NCBI GenBank assembly: GCA_032622095.1
Contig: CP136061.1
Location: forward strand, 5,094,734-5,158,733
DNA from: Siphonodentalium dalli
Lineage: Eukaryota; Mollusca; Scaphopoda; Gadilida; Siphonodentaliidae
Reading direction: 5' to 3'
DNA length: 64,000 nt
Below are positions 1 through 12,451 of this stretch, in pieces. The notes below the pieces were generated by a model that saw only the letters and a list, made by a program, of their open reading frames with translations, was not told the DNA's origin and did no database searches. The position numbers and the translations under genes are program-made. Numbering within the stretch: position 1 is the first letter of the stretch; every line of letters begins with the position of its first letter.

Positions 1-3000
1 GTCATCTGATTCAGTATGCCAGCATGCTGTTATTAGAGACCTTTATATAAGCATCAATGTTCACTTCTGATTATGTGTTTAGTCGCAGGTCATCTGATTC
101 AGTATGCCAGCATGCTGTTATTAGAGACCTTTATATAAGCATCAGTGTTCACTTCTGATTATGTGTTTAGTCGTAGGTCATCTGATTCAGTATGCCAGCA
201 TGCTGTTATTAGAGACCTTTATATAAGCATCAATGTTCACTTCTGATTATGTGTTTAGTCGAAGGTTATTTGATTCAGTATGTCAGAATGCTGTTATTAG
301 AGACCTTTATATAAGCATCAATGTTCACTTCTGATTATGTGTTTAGTCGCAGGTCATCTGATTCAGTATGCCAGCATGCTGTTATTAGAGACCTTTATAT
401 AAGCATCAATGTTCACTTCTGATTATGTGTTTAGTCGAAGGTCATTTGATTCAGTATGTCAGAATGCTGTTATTAGAGACATTTATATAAGCATCAATGT
501 TCACTTCTGATTATGTGTTTAGTCGTATGTCATCTGATTCAGTATGCCAGCATATTGTTATTAGATACCTTTATATAAGCCGCACTGTTCACTTCTGATT
601 ATGTGTTTAGTCGTAGGTCATATGGTTCAATATGCCAGCATGCTGTTATTAGATACCTTTATATAAGCCTCAATGTTCACTTCTGATTATGTGTTTTGTC
701 GCAGGTCATCTGATTCAGTATGCCAGAATGCTGTTATTAGATACCTTTATATAAGCCTCCATGTTCACTTCTGATTATGTGTTTAGTCGAAGGTCATTTG
801 ATTCAGTATGTCAGCATGCTGTTATTAGAAACCGTTATATAAGCCGCACTGTTCACTTCTGATTATGTGTTTAATCGCAGATCATCTGATTCAGTATGCC
901 AGCATGCTATTATTAGAGACAGTTATATAAGCCTCAGTGTTCACTTCTGATTATGTGTTTAGTCGTAGGTCATCTGATTCAATATGCCAGCATGCTGTTA
1001 TTAGAGACCTTTATATAAGCCTCAATGTTCACTTCTGATTATGTGTTTTGTCGCAGGTCATCTGATTCAGTATGCCAGCATGCTGTTATTAGATACCTTT
1101 ATATAAACCTCCATGTTCACTTCTGATTATGCGTTTAGTCGAAGGTCATTTGATTCAGTATGTCCGCATGTTGTTATTAGAGACCTGTATATAAGCCGCA
1201 CTGTTCACTTCTGATTATGTGTTTAGTCGAAGGTCATCTGATTCAGTATGTCAGCATGCTGTTATTATATATCTTTATATAAGTCTCAATGTTCACTTCT
1301 GATTATGTGTTTAGTCGTAGGTCATCTGATTCAGTACTCCAGCATGCTGTTATTAGTGACCTTGATATAAGCCTCATTGTTCACTTCTGATTATGTTTTT
1401 AGTCGCAGGTCATCTGATTCAGTATGTCAGCATGCTGTTATTAGAGACCTTTATATAAGCCTCAATGTTCACTTCTGATTATGTGTTTAGTTGTAGGTTA
1501 TCTCATTCAGTATGCCAGCATGCTGTTATTAGAGACCTTTATATAAGATTCAATGTTCACTTCTGATTATGTGTTTAGTCGTAGGTCATCTGATTCAGTA
1601 TACCAGCATGTTGTTATTAGAGACATTTATATAAGCCTCACTATTCACTTCTGATTATATGTTTAGTCGTAGGTCATCTGATTCAGTATCCCAGCATGCT
1701 GTTATTAGAGACCTTTATATAAGCATCAATGTTCACTTCTGATTATGTGTTTAGTCGTAGGTCATTTGATTCAGTATGCCAGCATGCTGTTATTAGAGAC
1801 CTTTATATAAGCATCAATGTTCACTTCTGATTATGTGTTTAGTCGAATTTCAGTTGATTCAGTATGTCAGCATGCTGTTATTAGAGACTTTTATATAAGT
1901 CTCATTGTTCACTTCTGATTGTGTGTTTAGTCGCAGGTCATCTGATTCAGTATGCCAGCATGCTGCTATTAGAGACCTTTATATAAGCATCAATGTTCAC
2001 TTCTGATTATGTGTTTAGTCGAAGGTCATTTGATTCAGTATGTCAGAATGCTGTTATTAGAGACCTTTATATAAGCATCAATGTTCACTTCTGATTATGT
2101 GTTTAGTCGTATGTCATCTGATTCAGTATGCCAGCATATTGTTATTAGATACCTTTATATAAGCCGCACTGTTCACTTCTGATTATGTGTTTAGTCGTAT
2201 GTCATCTGATTCAGTATGCCAGCATATTGTTATTAGATACCTTTATATAAGCCTCAATGTTCACTTCTGATTATGTGTTTAGTCGTAGGTCATATGGTTC
2301 AATATGCCAGCATGCTGTTATTAGAGACCTTGATATAAGCCTCAATGTTCACTTCTGATTATTTGTTTAGTCGAAGGTCAGTTGATTCAGTATGTCAGCA
2401 TGCTGTTATTAGAGACCTTTATATAAGTCTCATTGTTCACTTCTGATTATGTGTTTAGTCGCAGGTCATCTGATTCAGTATGCCAGCATGCTGTTATTAG
2501 AGACCTTTATATAAGCATCAATGTTCACTCCTGATTATGTGTTTAGTCGCAGGTCATCTGATTCAGTATGCCAGCATGCTGTTATTAGAGACCTTTATAT
2601 AAGCATCAGTGTTCACTTCTGATTATGTGTTTAGTCGTAGGTCATCTGATTCAGTATATCAGCATGCTGTTATTAGAGACCTTTATATAAGCCTCTATGT
2701 TCACTTCTGATTATGTGTTTAGTCGAAGGTCATCTGATTCAGTATATCAGCATGCTGTTATTAGAGACCTTTATATAAGCCTCTATGTTCACTTCTGATT
2801 ATGTGTTTAGTCGAAGGTCAGTTGATTCAGTATGTCAGCATGCTGTTATTAGAGACCTTTATATAAGTCTCATTGTTCACTTCTGATTATGTGTTTAGTC
2901 GAAGGTCATTTGATTCAGTATGTCAGAATGCTGTTATTAGAGACCTTTATATAAGCATCAATGTTCACTTCTGATTATGTGTTTAGTCGAAGGTCATTTG

Positions 3001-6000
3001 ATTCAGTATGTCAGAATGCTGTTATTAGAGACCTTTATATAAGCATCAATGTTCACTTCTGAGTATGTGTTTAGTCGTAGGTCATCTGATTCAGTATGCC
3101 AGCATATTGTTATTAGATACCTTTATATAAGCCGCACTGTTCACTTCTGATTATGTGTTTAGTCGTAGGTCATCTGATTCAATATGCCAGCATGCTGTTA
3201 TTAGAGACCTTTATATAAGCCTCAATGTTCACTTCTGATTATGTGTTTTGTCGCAGGTCATCTGATTCAGTATGCCAGCATGCTGTTATTAGATACCTTT
3301 ATATAAACCTCCATGTTCACTTCTGATTATGTGTTTAGTCGAAGGTCATTTGATTCAGTATGTCCGCATGTTGTTATTAGGGACCTGTATATAAGCCGCA
3401 CTGTTCACTTCTGATTATGTGTTTAGTCGAAGGTCATCTGATTCAGTATGTCAGCATGCTGTTATTATATATCTTTATATAAGTCTCAATGTTCACTTCT
3501 GATTATGTGTTTAGTCGTAGGTCATCTGATTCAGTACTCCAGCATGCTGTTATTAGTGACCTTGATATAAGCCTCATTGTTCACTTCTGATTATGTTTTT
3601 AGTCGCAGGTCATCTGATTCAGTATGTCAGCATGCTGTTATTAGAGACCTTTATATAAGCCTCAATGTTCACTTCTGATTATGTGTTTAGTTGTAGGTCA
3701 TCTCATTCAGTATGCCAGCATGCTGTTATTAGAGACCTTTATATAAGATTCAATGTTCACTTCTGATTATGTGTTTAGTCGTAGGTCATCTGATTCAGTA
3801 TCCCAGCATGCTTTTATTAGAGACCTTTATATAAGCATCAATGTTCACTTCTGATTATGTGTTTAGTCGTAGGTCATTTGATTCAGTATGCCAGCATGCT
3901 GTTATTAGAGACCTTTATATAAGCATCAATGTTCACTTCTGATTATGTGTTTAGTCGAATTTCAGTTAATTCAGTATGTCAGCATGCTGTTATTAGAGAC
4001 CTTTATATAAGTCTCATTGTTCACTTCTGATTGTGTGTTTAGTCGCAGGTCATCTGATTCAGTATGCCAGCATGCTGTTATTAGAGACCTTTATATAAGC
4101 ATCAATGTTCACTTCTGATTATGTGTTTAGTCGAAGGTCATTTGATTCAGTATGTCAGAATGCTGTTATTAGAGACCTTTATATAAGCATCAATGTTCAC
4201 TTCTGATTATGTGTTTAGTCTTATGTCATCTGATTCAGTATGCCAGCATATTGTTATTAGATACCTTTATATAAGCCGCACTGTTCACTTCTGATTATGT
4301 GTTTAGTCGTAGGTCATATGGTTCAATATGCCAGCATGCTGTTATTAGAGACCTTGATATAAGCCTCAATGTTCACTTCTGATTATGTGTTTAGTCGAAG
4401 GTCAGTTGATTCAGTATGTCAGCATGCTGTTATTAGAGACCTTTATATAAGTCTCATTGTTCACTTCTGATTATGTGTTTAGTCGCAGGTCATCTGATTC
4501 AGTATGCCAGCATGCTGTTATTAGAGACCTTTATATAAGCATCAATGTTCACTTCTGATTATGTGTTTAGTCGCAGGTCATCTGATTCAGTATGCCAGCA
4601 TGCTGTTATTAGAGACCTTTATATAAGCATCAGTGTTCACTTCTGATTATGTGTTTAGTCGTAGGTCATCTGATTCAGTATGCCAGCATGCTGTTATTAG
4701 AGACCTTTATATAAGCATCAATGTTCACTTCTGATTATGTGTTTAGTCGAAGGTCATTTGATTCAGTATGTCAGAATGCTGTTATTAGAGACCTTTATAT
4801 AAGCATCAATGTTCACTTCTGATTATGTGTTTAGTCGCAGGTCATCTGATTCAGTATGCCAGCATGCTGTTATTAGAGACCTTTATATAAGCATCAATGT
4901 TCACTTCTGATTATGTGTTTAGTCGAAGGTCATTTGATTCAGTATGTCAGAATGCTGTTATTAGAGACATTTATATAAGCATCAATGTTCACTTCTGATT
5001 ATGTGTTTAGTCGTATGTCATCTGATTCAGTATGCCAGCATATTGTTATTAGATACCTTTATATAAGCCGCACTGTTCAGTTCTGATTATGTGTTTAGTC
5101 GTAGGTCATATGGTTCAATATGCCAGCATGCTGTTATTAGATACCTTTATATAAGCCTCAATGTTCACTTCTGATTATGTGTTTTGTCGCAGGTCATCTG
5201 ATTCAGTATGCCAGAATGCTGTTATTAGATACCTTTATATAAGCCTCCATGTTCACTTCTGATTATGTGTTTAGTCGAAGGTCATTTGATTCAGTATGTC
5301 AGCATGCTGTTATTAGAAACCGTTATATAAGCCGCACTGTTCACTTCTGATTATGTGTTTAATCGCAGATCATCTGATTCAGTATGCCAGCATGCTATTA
5401 TTAGAGACAGTTATATAAGCCTCAGTGTTCACTTCTGATTATGTGTTTAGTCGTAGGTCATCTGATTCAATATGCCAGCATGCTGTTATTAGAGACCTTT
5501 ATATAAGCCTCAATGTTCACTTCTGATTATGTGTTTTGTCGCAGGTCATCTGATTCAGTATGCCAGCATGCTGTTATTAGATACCTTTATATAAACCTCC
5601 ATGTTCACTTCTGATTATGTGTTTAGTCGAAGGTCATTTGATTCAGTATGTCCGCATGTTGTTATTAGAGACCTGTATATAAGCCGCACTGTTCACTTCT
5701 GATTATGTGTTTAGTCGAAGGTCATCTGATTCAGTATGTCAGCATGCTGTTATTATATATCTTTATATAAGTCTCAATGTTCACTTCTGATTATGTGTTT
5801 AGTCGTAGGTCATCTGATTCAGTACTCCAGCATGCTGTTATTAGTGACCTTGATATAAGCCTCATTGTTCACTTCTGATTATGTTTTTAGTCGCAGGTCA
5901 TCTGATTCAGTATGTCAGCATGCTGTTATTAGAGACCTTTATATAAGCCTCAATGTTCACTTCTGATTATGTGTTTAGTTGTAGGTTATCTCATTCAGTA

Positions 6001-6194
6001 TGCCAGCATGCTGTTATTAGAGACCTTTATATAAGATTCAATGTTCACTTCTGATTATGTGTTTAGTCGTAGGTCATCTGATTCAGTATCCCAGCATGCT
6101 GTTATTAGAGACCTTTATATAAGCATCAATGTTCACTTCTGATTATGTGTTTAGTCGTAGGTCATTTGATTCAGTATGCCAGCATGCTGTTATT
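1..6194 (+). repeat. 88-bp satellite array, forward arm
   Basis: About 70 head-to-tail monomers of 88 bp, most differing by a few substitutions. Each has a conserved core with AGCATGCTGTTATTAGA, a TTTATATAAG block and TTCACTTCTGATTATGTG. Variant monomers recur in the same order. The marker monomer with GTCCGCATGTTG lies at about 1141, 3341 and 5629, and the block starting at 961 recurs at 3161 and 5449. This gives higher-order periods of 2200 bp (25 monomers) and 2288 bp (26 monomers), so position 1 realigns at 4489. Copies of the higher-order unit are nearly identical, which implies recent unequal exchange. The array starts before the window. No coding frame persists through it. Confidence 0.97.
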
Positions 6195-9100
6195 CTTCGA
6201 CTAAACACATAATCAGAAGTGAACATGGAGGTTTATATAAAGGTATCTAATAACAGCATGCTGGCATACTGAATCAGATGACCTGCGACAAAACACATAA
6301 TCAGAAGTGAACATTGAGGCTTATATAAAGGTATCTAATAACAGCATGCTGGCATACTGAATCAGATGAACTACGATTAACACATAATCAGAAATGAAAA
6401 TTGAGGCTTATATAAAGGTCTCTAATAACAGCATGCTGGCATACTGAATCAAATGAGATACGACTAAACACATAATCAGAAGTGAACATTGAATCTTATA
6501 TAAAGGTCTCTAATAACAGCATGCTGGCATACTGAATCAAATGACCTACGACTAAACACATAATCAGAAGTGAACATTGATGCTTATATAAAGGTCTCTA
6601 ATAACAGCATGCTGGGATACTGAATCAGATGACCTACGACTAAACACATAATCAGAAGTGAACGATGAGGCTTATATCAAGGTCACTAATAACAGCATGC
6701 TGGCATAATGAATCAGATGACCTACGACTAAACACATAATCAGTAGTGAACATTGAGACTTATATAAAGATATATAATAACAGCATGCTGACATACTGAA
6801 TCAGATGACCTTCGACTAAACACATAATCAGAAGTGAACAATGAGGCTTATATCAAGGACTCTAATAACAGCATGCTGGCATAATGAATCAGATGACCTA
6901 CGACTAAACACAAAATCAAAAGTGAACATTGTGGCTTATATAAAGGTCTCTAATAACAGCATGCTGGCATACTGAATGAGATGACCTACTACTAAACACA
7001 TAATCAGAAGTGAACATTGAGGCTTATATAAAGGTATCTAATAACAGCATGCTGGCATACTGAATCAGATGAACTACGATTAACACATAATCAGAAGTGA
7101 AAATTGAGGCTTATATAAAGGTCTCTAATAACAGCATGCTGGCATACTGAATCAAATGACCTACGACTAAACACATAATCAGAAGTGAACATTGAATCTT
7201 ATATAAAGGTCTCTAATAACAGCATGCTGGCATACTGAATGAGATGACCTACAACTAAACACATAATCAAAAGTGAACATTGAGGCTTATATAAAGGTCT
7301 CTAATAACAGCATGCTGGCATACTGAATCAGATGACCTACGACTAAACACATAATCAGACGTGAACATTGAGACTTATATAAAGATATATAATAACAGCA
7401 TGCTGGCATACTCAATCAGATGACCTACGACTAAACACATAATCAGAAGTGAACACTGAGGCTTATATAACTGTCTCTAATAATAGCATGCTGGCATACT
7501 GAATCAGATGATCTGCGATTAAACACATAATCAGAAGTGAACAGTGCGGCTTATATAACGGTTTCTAATAACAGCATGCTGACATACTGAATCAAATGAC
7601 CTTCGACTAAACACATAATCAGAAGTGAACATGGAGGCTTATATAAAGGTATCTAATAACAGCATTCTGGCATACTGAATCAGATGACCTGCGACAAAAC
7701 ACATAATCAGAAGTGAACATTGAGGCTTATATAAAGGTATCTAATAACAGCATGCTGGCATATTGAACCATATGACCTACGACTAAACACATAATCAGAA
7801 GTGAACAGTGCGGCTTATATAAAGGTATCTAATAACAATATGCTGGCATACTGAATCAGATGACATACGACTAAACACATAATCAGAAGTGAACATTGAT
7901 GCTTATATAAAGGTCTCTAATAACAGCATTCTGACATACTGAATCAAATGACCTTAAACTAAACACATAATCAGAAGTGAACATTGATGCTTATATAAAG
8001 GTCTCTAATAACAGCATGCTGGCATACTGAATCAGATGACCTGCGACTAAACACACAAACAGAAGTGAACAATGAGACTTATATAAAGGTCTCTAATAAC
8101 AGCATGCTGACATACTGAATCAACTGAAATTCGACTAAACACATAATCAGAAGTGAACATTGATGCTTATATAAAGGTCTCTAATAACAGCATGCTGGCA
8201 TACTGAATCAAATGACCTACGACTAAACACATAATCAGAAGTGAACATTGAATCTTATATAAAGGTCTCTAATAACAGCATGCTGACATACTGAATCAGA
8301 TGACCTGCGACTAAAAACATAATCAGAAGTGAACAATGAGGCTTATATCAAGGTCACTAATAACAGCATGCTGGAGTACTGAATCAGATGACCTACGACT
8401 AAACACATAATCAGAAGTGAACATTGAGACTTATATAAAGATATATAATAACAGCATGCTGACATACTGAATCAGATGACCTTCGACTAAACACATAATC
8501 AGAAGTGAACAGTGCGGCTTATATACAGGTCTCTAATAACAACATGCGGACATACTGAATCAAATGACCTTCGACTAAACACATAATCAGAAGTGAACAT
8601 GGAGGTTTATATAAAGGTATCTAATAACAGCATGCTGGCATACTGAATCAGATGACCTGCGACAAAACACATAATCAGAAGTGAACATTGAGGCTTATAT
8701 AAAGGTCTCTAATAACAGCATGCTGGCATATTGAATCAGATGACCTACGACTAAACACATAATCAGAAGTGAACAGTGCGGCTTATATAAAGGTATCTAA
8801 TAACAATATGCTGGCATACTGAATCAGATGACCTACGACTAAACACATACTCAGAAGTGAACATTGATGCTTATATAAAGGTCTCTAATAACAGCATTCT
8901 GACATACTGAATCAAATGACCTTCGACTAAACACATAATCAGAAGTGAACATTGATGCTTATATAAAGGTCTCTAATAACAGCATTCTGACATACTGAAT
9001 CAAATGACCTTCGACTAAACACATAATCAGAAGTGAACAATGAGACTTATATAAAGGTCTCTAATAACAGCATGCTGACATACTGAATCAACTGACCTTC

Positions 9101-9538
9101 GACTAAACACATAATCAGAAGTGAACATAGAGGCTTATATAAAGGTCTCTAATAACAGCATGCTGATATACTGAATCAGATGACTTTCGACTAAACACAT
9201 AATCAGAAGTGAACATAGAGGCTTATATAAAGGTCTCTAATAACAGCATGCTGATATACTGAATCAGATGACCTACGACTAAACACATAATCAGAAGTGA
9301 ACATAGAGGCTTATATAAAGGTCTCTAATAACAGCATTCTGACATACTGAATCAGATGACCTGCGACTAAACACATAATCAGGAGTGAACATTGATGCTT
9401 ATATAAAGGTCTCTAATAACAGCATGCTGACATACTGAATCAACTGACCTTCGACTAAACACATAATCAGAAGTGAACATTGAGGCTTATATCAAGGTCT
9501 CTAATAACAGCATGCTGGCATATTGAACCATATGACCT
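6195..9538 (-). repeat. 88-bp satellite array, inverted arm
   Basis: About 38 monomers of the same satellite in reverse complement. The run from about 7440 to 7940 mirrors 960 back to 460 monomer by monomer, and the marker monomer of the forward arm reappears inverted at about 8524-8553. Its right end mirrors the ATATGGTTCAATATGCC variant monomer near 2289. A local 8-monomer period of about 703 bp is also present: an 87-bp variant with GAACTACGATTAACAC occurs at about 6368 and 7071. Some monomers of the forward order are missing near 7440, as expected from unequal crossing-over. The arm ends at a sharp border with an unrelated minisatellite. Confidence 0.96.
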
Positions 9539-9860
9539 CCCTCGCGTATGACCGGTGGATAATATGTTCATATGAGAACCTCCCCAACGTATGACCGGAG
9601 GATAATATGAGAACCTCCCTCGCGTATGACCGGTGGATAATATGAACTTCCACCGCGTATGACCGGCGGATAATATGTTCATATCAGAACCTCCCCCGCG
9701 TATGACCGGAGGATAATCTGAGAAATTCCCTCGCGTATGACCGGCGGATAATATGAACCTCCACCACGTATGACCGGCAGATAATATGTTCATATGAGAA
9801 CCCCCCGCGTATGACTGGCAGATAATATGAGAACCTCCACCGCATATGAATGGCGGACAC
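9539..9860. repeat. GTATGACCGG minisatellite
   Basis: About eight imperfect units with the core CGTATGACCGGNGGATAATATG followed by GAGAACCTCCC. Some units carry an extra TTCATAT, so unit length alternates between roughly 33 and 41 bp. It is more GC-rich than its surroundings and joins the satellite directly. The open frames on the minus strand here translate the repeat itself and are not genes. Confidence 0.88.
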
Positions 9861-10371
9861 ATAAGTTTTTAAGTCTATAAACACTATTTGATTTGAATAT
9901 TCTTTTGAATAGTCTTACCATTGACATATTCATTCGTTCAAAACAGTTGATCTATTTTGTAACTTGGCTTTTAGTCGCCGGGCTCCGGCATCTGGGCTTT
10001 TAGTCACAACTGAAATAAAAATAAGTGCGAATATCTTGGAGCGAATGTCTGCAACAATTTCACCGCCTGGTGTCTAATCCTACATTTTGATATACTATAC
10101 GCCCCATTCTATTGATTATACCAGCTGAAATCGATCCTGTAATTGTAAACATCGAGTCTATTTTTAGCTGTTTTATCGGCGCGTGTTTGCGTGTTCGCCA
10201 TTACAATATTCGCACTAAAACAGCCATATTGTAGCTAAAAACGAATGCATAGTATTATATTGCGTTATTTGATACCTAAAACTTGTTGTTTGCTAGCGTA
10301 TTCATCGAGAAATCTAAATTCTAAACATTAATGTCGAACGCAGTTTTTCGTGTTTGTGGCATTTTATGTTA
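9861..10371. other. no gene seen
   Basis: AT-rich sequence with no convincing open frame, splice-framed exon, RNA gene or repeat structure visible by eye. The word GGCTTTTAGTC occurs twice, near 9966 and 9997. Confidence 0.5.
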
Positions 10372-10790
10372 GGTCAGTTGTCGACCGAATAATGTAACTT
10401 CCGTGTCCGGTCAGTGGCGGGGTTAATATGTGTGGATAGGGCGAATATGGACCTTTCGTTAGACACCAAAAAGGAGCCCTTTACGCGCTGTATTCCTCGA
10501 GATATCGGCCGTCCCACGCAATTTGAAAATCCTGTCCCGCAGATTGTCATTCTATTCCAAATTCCACCCCATGTTTGGTCAGTTGTCGATCAAATAATGC
10601 AACTTCTGGTGTCCGGTCAGTGGATGGGTTAATATGTGTGGATAGCGTGAATATGGGCATTTCGTTTGACACCAAAATGAGCCCCCTACGCCCTGTATTC
10701 CTCGAGATATCGGCCGTCCCACGCAATTTGAAATTCTGTCCCGCAGATTGTCGTTTTGTCCCATATCCATCCCATCCCGCAGATTGTCAT
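10372..10790 (+). repeat. 205-bp tandem duplication
   Basis: Two copies of a roughly 205-bp unit begin at GGTCAGTTGTCGA (10372 and 10577). Both contain GTGTCCGGTCAGTGG, ATATGTGTGGATAG and a well-conserved CTCGAGATATCGGCCGTCCC block. The second copy continues into CGCAGATTGTC repeats. The short overlapping plus-strand frames at 10414-10632 and 10575-10820 read the duplicated unit in different frames, so coding is unlikely. Confidence 0.85.
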
Positions 10791-11396
10791 GTCCCCAACG
10801 TGATACATTTCAACCACTAACTCGAGTAGAAGTATAATATGCTGGAGCAGAACACACGGGATGATAGTATGAGTGTCTATGGTATTACAGATGATCACAA
10901 AAATGAAGACTATGATGAAAGTAAAGAAAAAGTATTGAAAATCGTAAACAAATTACTGCCAATAAACTTATTGCAGCTGACAATATTAGTGCCCACATTC
11001 TATGATATAGACCATTCAAGGGGTATACCAGTGACACGTTTTATAAGAAATACAAAGAATTGTATTGTATAACGCCAAAAGAAAACTACTGAAGGGGAGC
11101 AAACACGGTACATAAATATGTCTGTGTAATAACTATGTTGTTTGATGTCTCCATAATATAATATTATACTCCAGACAGTTCTAATCGTCCACCTAATATA
11201 CCCATGCAAGTCATGCATGGAGTTCATTCCAAACATGCGACTCAGACAAGAAAACGCTGAAATAATCGATCCATTTATATATATAGCGCATTAGTGAATT
11301 AGTTTCGATGCACTTCACAGTAATTCTCACACCGGTCAGGATAAATGACACAGTTGTCACTCCCGTCTTCCAAAAGAAAGCTACCTCATCTGCTGC
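10791..11396. other. no gene seen
   Basis: Several short frames on both strands, none with recognisable family features or splice context. No repeat structure was noticed. Confidence 0.4.
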
Positions 11397-11620
11397 AAAG
11401 AATTCGTCAAGGCTAACATATTGATCTATCGCCACATAACACGCGCCGAGTAGCTGCTCTAAAGAATCCGTACGCGTGTCAATGCTAAAAAACACGCGCC
11501 GAGTAGCTGCTGTAAAGAATCCGTACGCTTGTCAATGCAACATACTGTTTTATCGACACATGCGCCGAATCAAGGTAAACATACTGATCTATCGACACGC
11601 GTGCCGAGTACTCGTTTAGC
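11397..11620 (+). repeat. 50-bp minisatellite-like repeats
   Basis: ACACGCGCCGAGTAGCTGCT followed by a GTAAAGAATCCGTACG-type block is duplicated 50 bp apart (about 11439 and 11489). Diverged relatives continue on both sides through ATCGACACGCGTGCCGAG. Confidence 0.75.
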
Positions 11621-12051
11621 AAAATTAAAAATGAGTGGTGCGAAACTGTTACAATACGAGCGAACGTGCGTTGTTATCACAACTTGGAGCGAGATTTTAA
11701 CAGCGTTGGTTCCGAAAATTACACATCGTTCAATTCGGCCAAGCCACTGTTCTGTGAAACTCACATTAGACTAATCACGCTTTGAAGTCCACACTCGTCC
11801 AGATAATATGTTGCAATAATGAAATTTGAAAATGAGCAAAATTCAATTATTTGTCATTATATAACCTATGTATCTATTATGCACAAGGATCACAACGTGA
11901 CGCTATATTTAAACAGCGTACACGACGAAGTCACTGTTGTCACGTATTGTGTGGCACTCACAATAGACCACAGGCGGACTGCGATCCCATCTCGATGTGT
12001 CAAGAAAATAATGAAATACCTAACCGATCTAATGTAATTGTAAGTCTTCGT
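11621..12051. other. no gene seen
   Basis: AT-rich spacer between the minisatellite and the TTAA-flanked element. The short frames on both strands have no family signature. Confidence 0.4.
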
Positions 12052-12451
12052 TTAACCCTTTACCCAACAGAAGGGCCCTGTGCCAATGCATTCTCTTATA
12101 TATGCGAGTCGACCATAGGTCGCCTCGCATATATAAGAGAATGCATTGGCTTAACACATTAAAAATTATAAAATTGTTAAAGAATGTAAGAAAAAATGGT
12201 AAAAAGTGTTAAAAAAAGATTTTTTTTAGGCCAATGCATTCTCTTATATATGCGAGGCGACCTATGGTCGACTCGCATATATAAGAGAATGCATTGGCAC
12301 AGGGCATAACTGTAACTATCACAATGTGGTCAAGGAGCCGGTTCCAATGATATCCATATGTGTATGGTTCTATTGAGACAGACCGAAGATATTTTAAGCT
12401 GTTGAATCTTTATTTGGCCGGTTTTGGCCGGTTTGTTGGGTAAAGGGTTAA
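12052..12451. mobile_element. piggyBac-type MITE with TTAA ends
   Basis: The left end reads TTAACCCTTTACCCAACA (12052-12069) and the right end is its inverse, TGTTGGGTAAAGGGTTAA (12434-12451). That gives terminal inverted repeats of about 14 bp flanked by TTAA, the target duplication characteristic of the piggyBac superfamily, whose ends begin with CCC after TTAA. The element is 400 bp and has no transposase frame, so it would depend on an autonomous relative. Inside it is a nested palindrome at 12075-12306. Mobilisation by piggyBac is inferred from the ends only. Confidence 0.78.
12075..12306. repeat. double-hairpin palindrome nested in the MITE
   Basis: Two 69-bp hairpins (12082-12150 and 12230-12298), each a palindrome bounded by GCCAATGCATTCTCTTATAT and its inverse with a short GTCGACC-type loop. 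The hairpins are also inverted copies of each other around an AT-rich spacer, and CCCTGTGCC / GGCACAGGG bound the whole. The unit therefore folds at two levels. A related single hairpin lies at 63698-63766. Confidence 0.9.

Noticed and set aside
1-9538. CRISPR-like regular array
   Set aside because: Monomers are contiguous and similar over their whole 88 bp. There are no unique spacers, and the context is eukaryotic.
9467-9862. 131-codon minus-strand frame
   Set aside because: It translates the GTATGACCGG minisatellite (repeated ILSAGHT and YPPVIR words).
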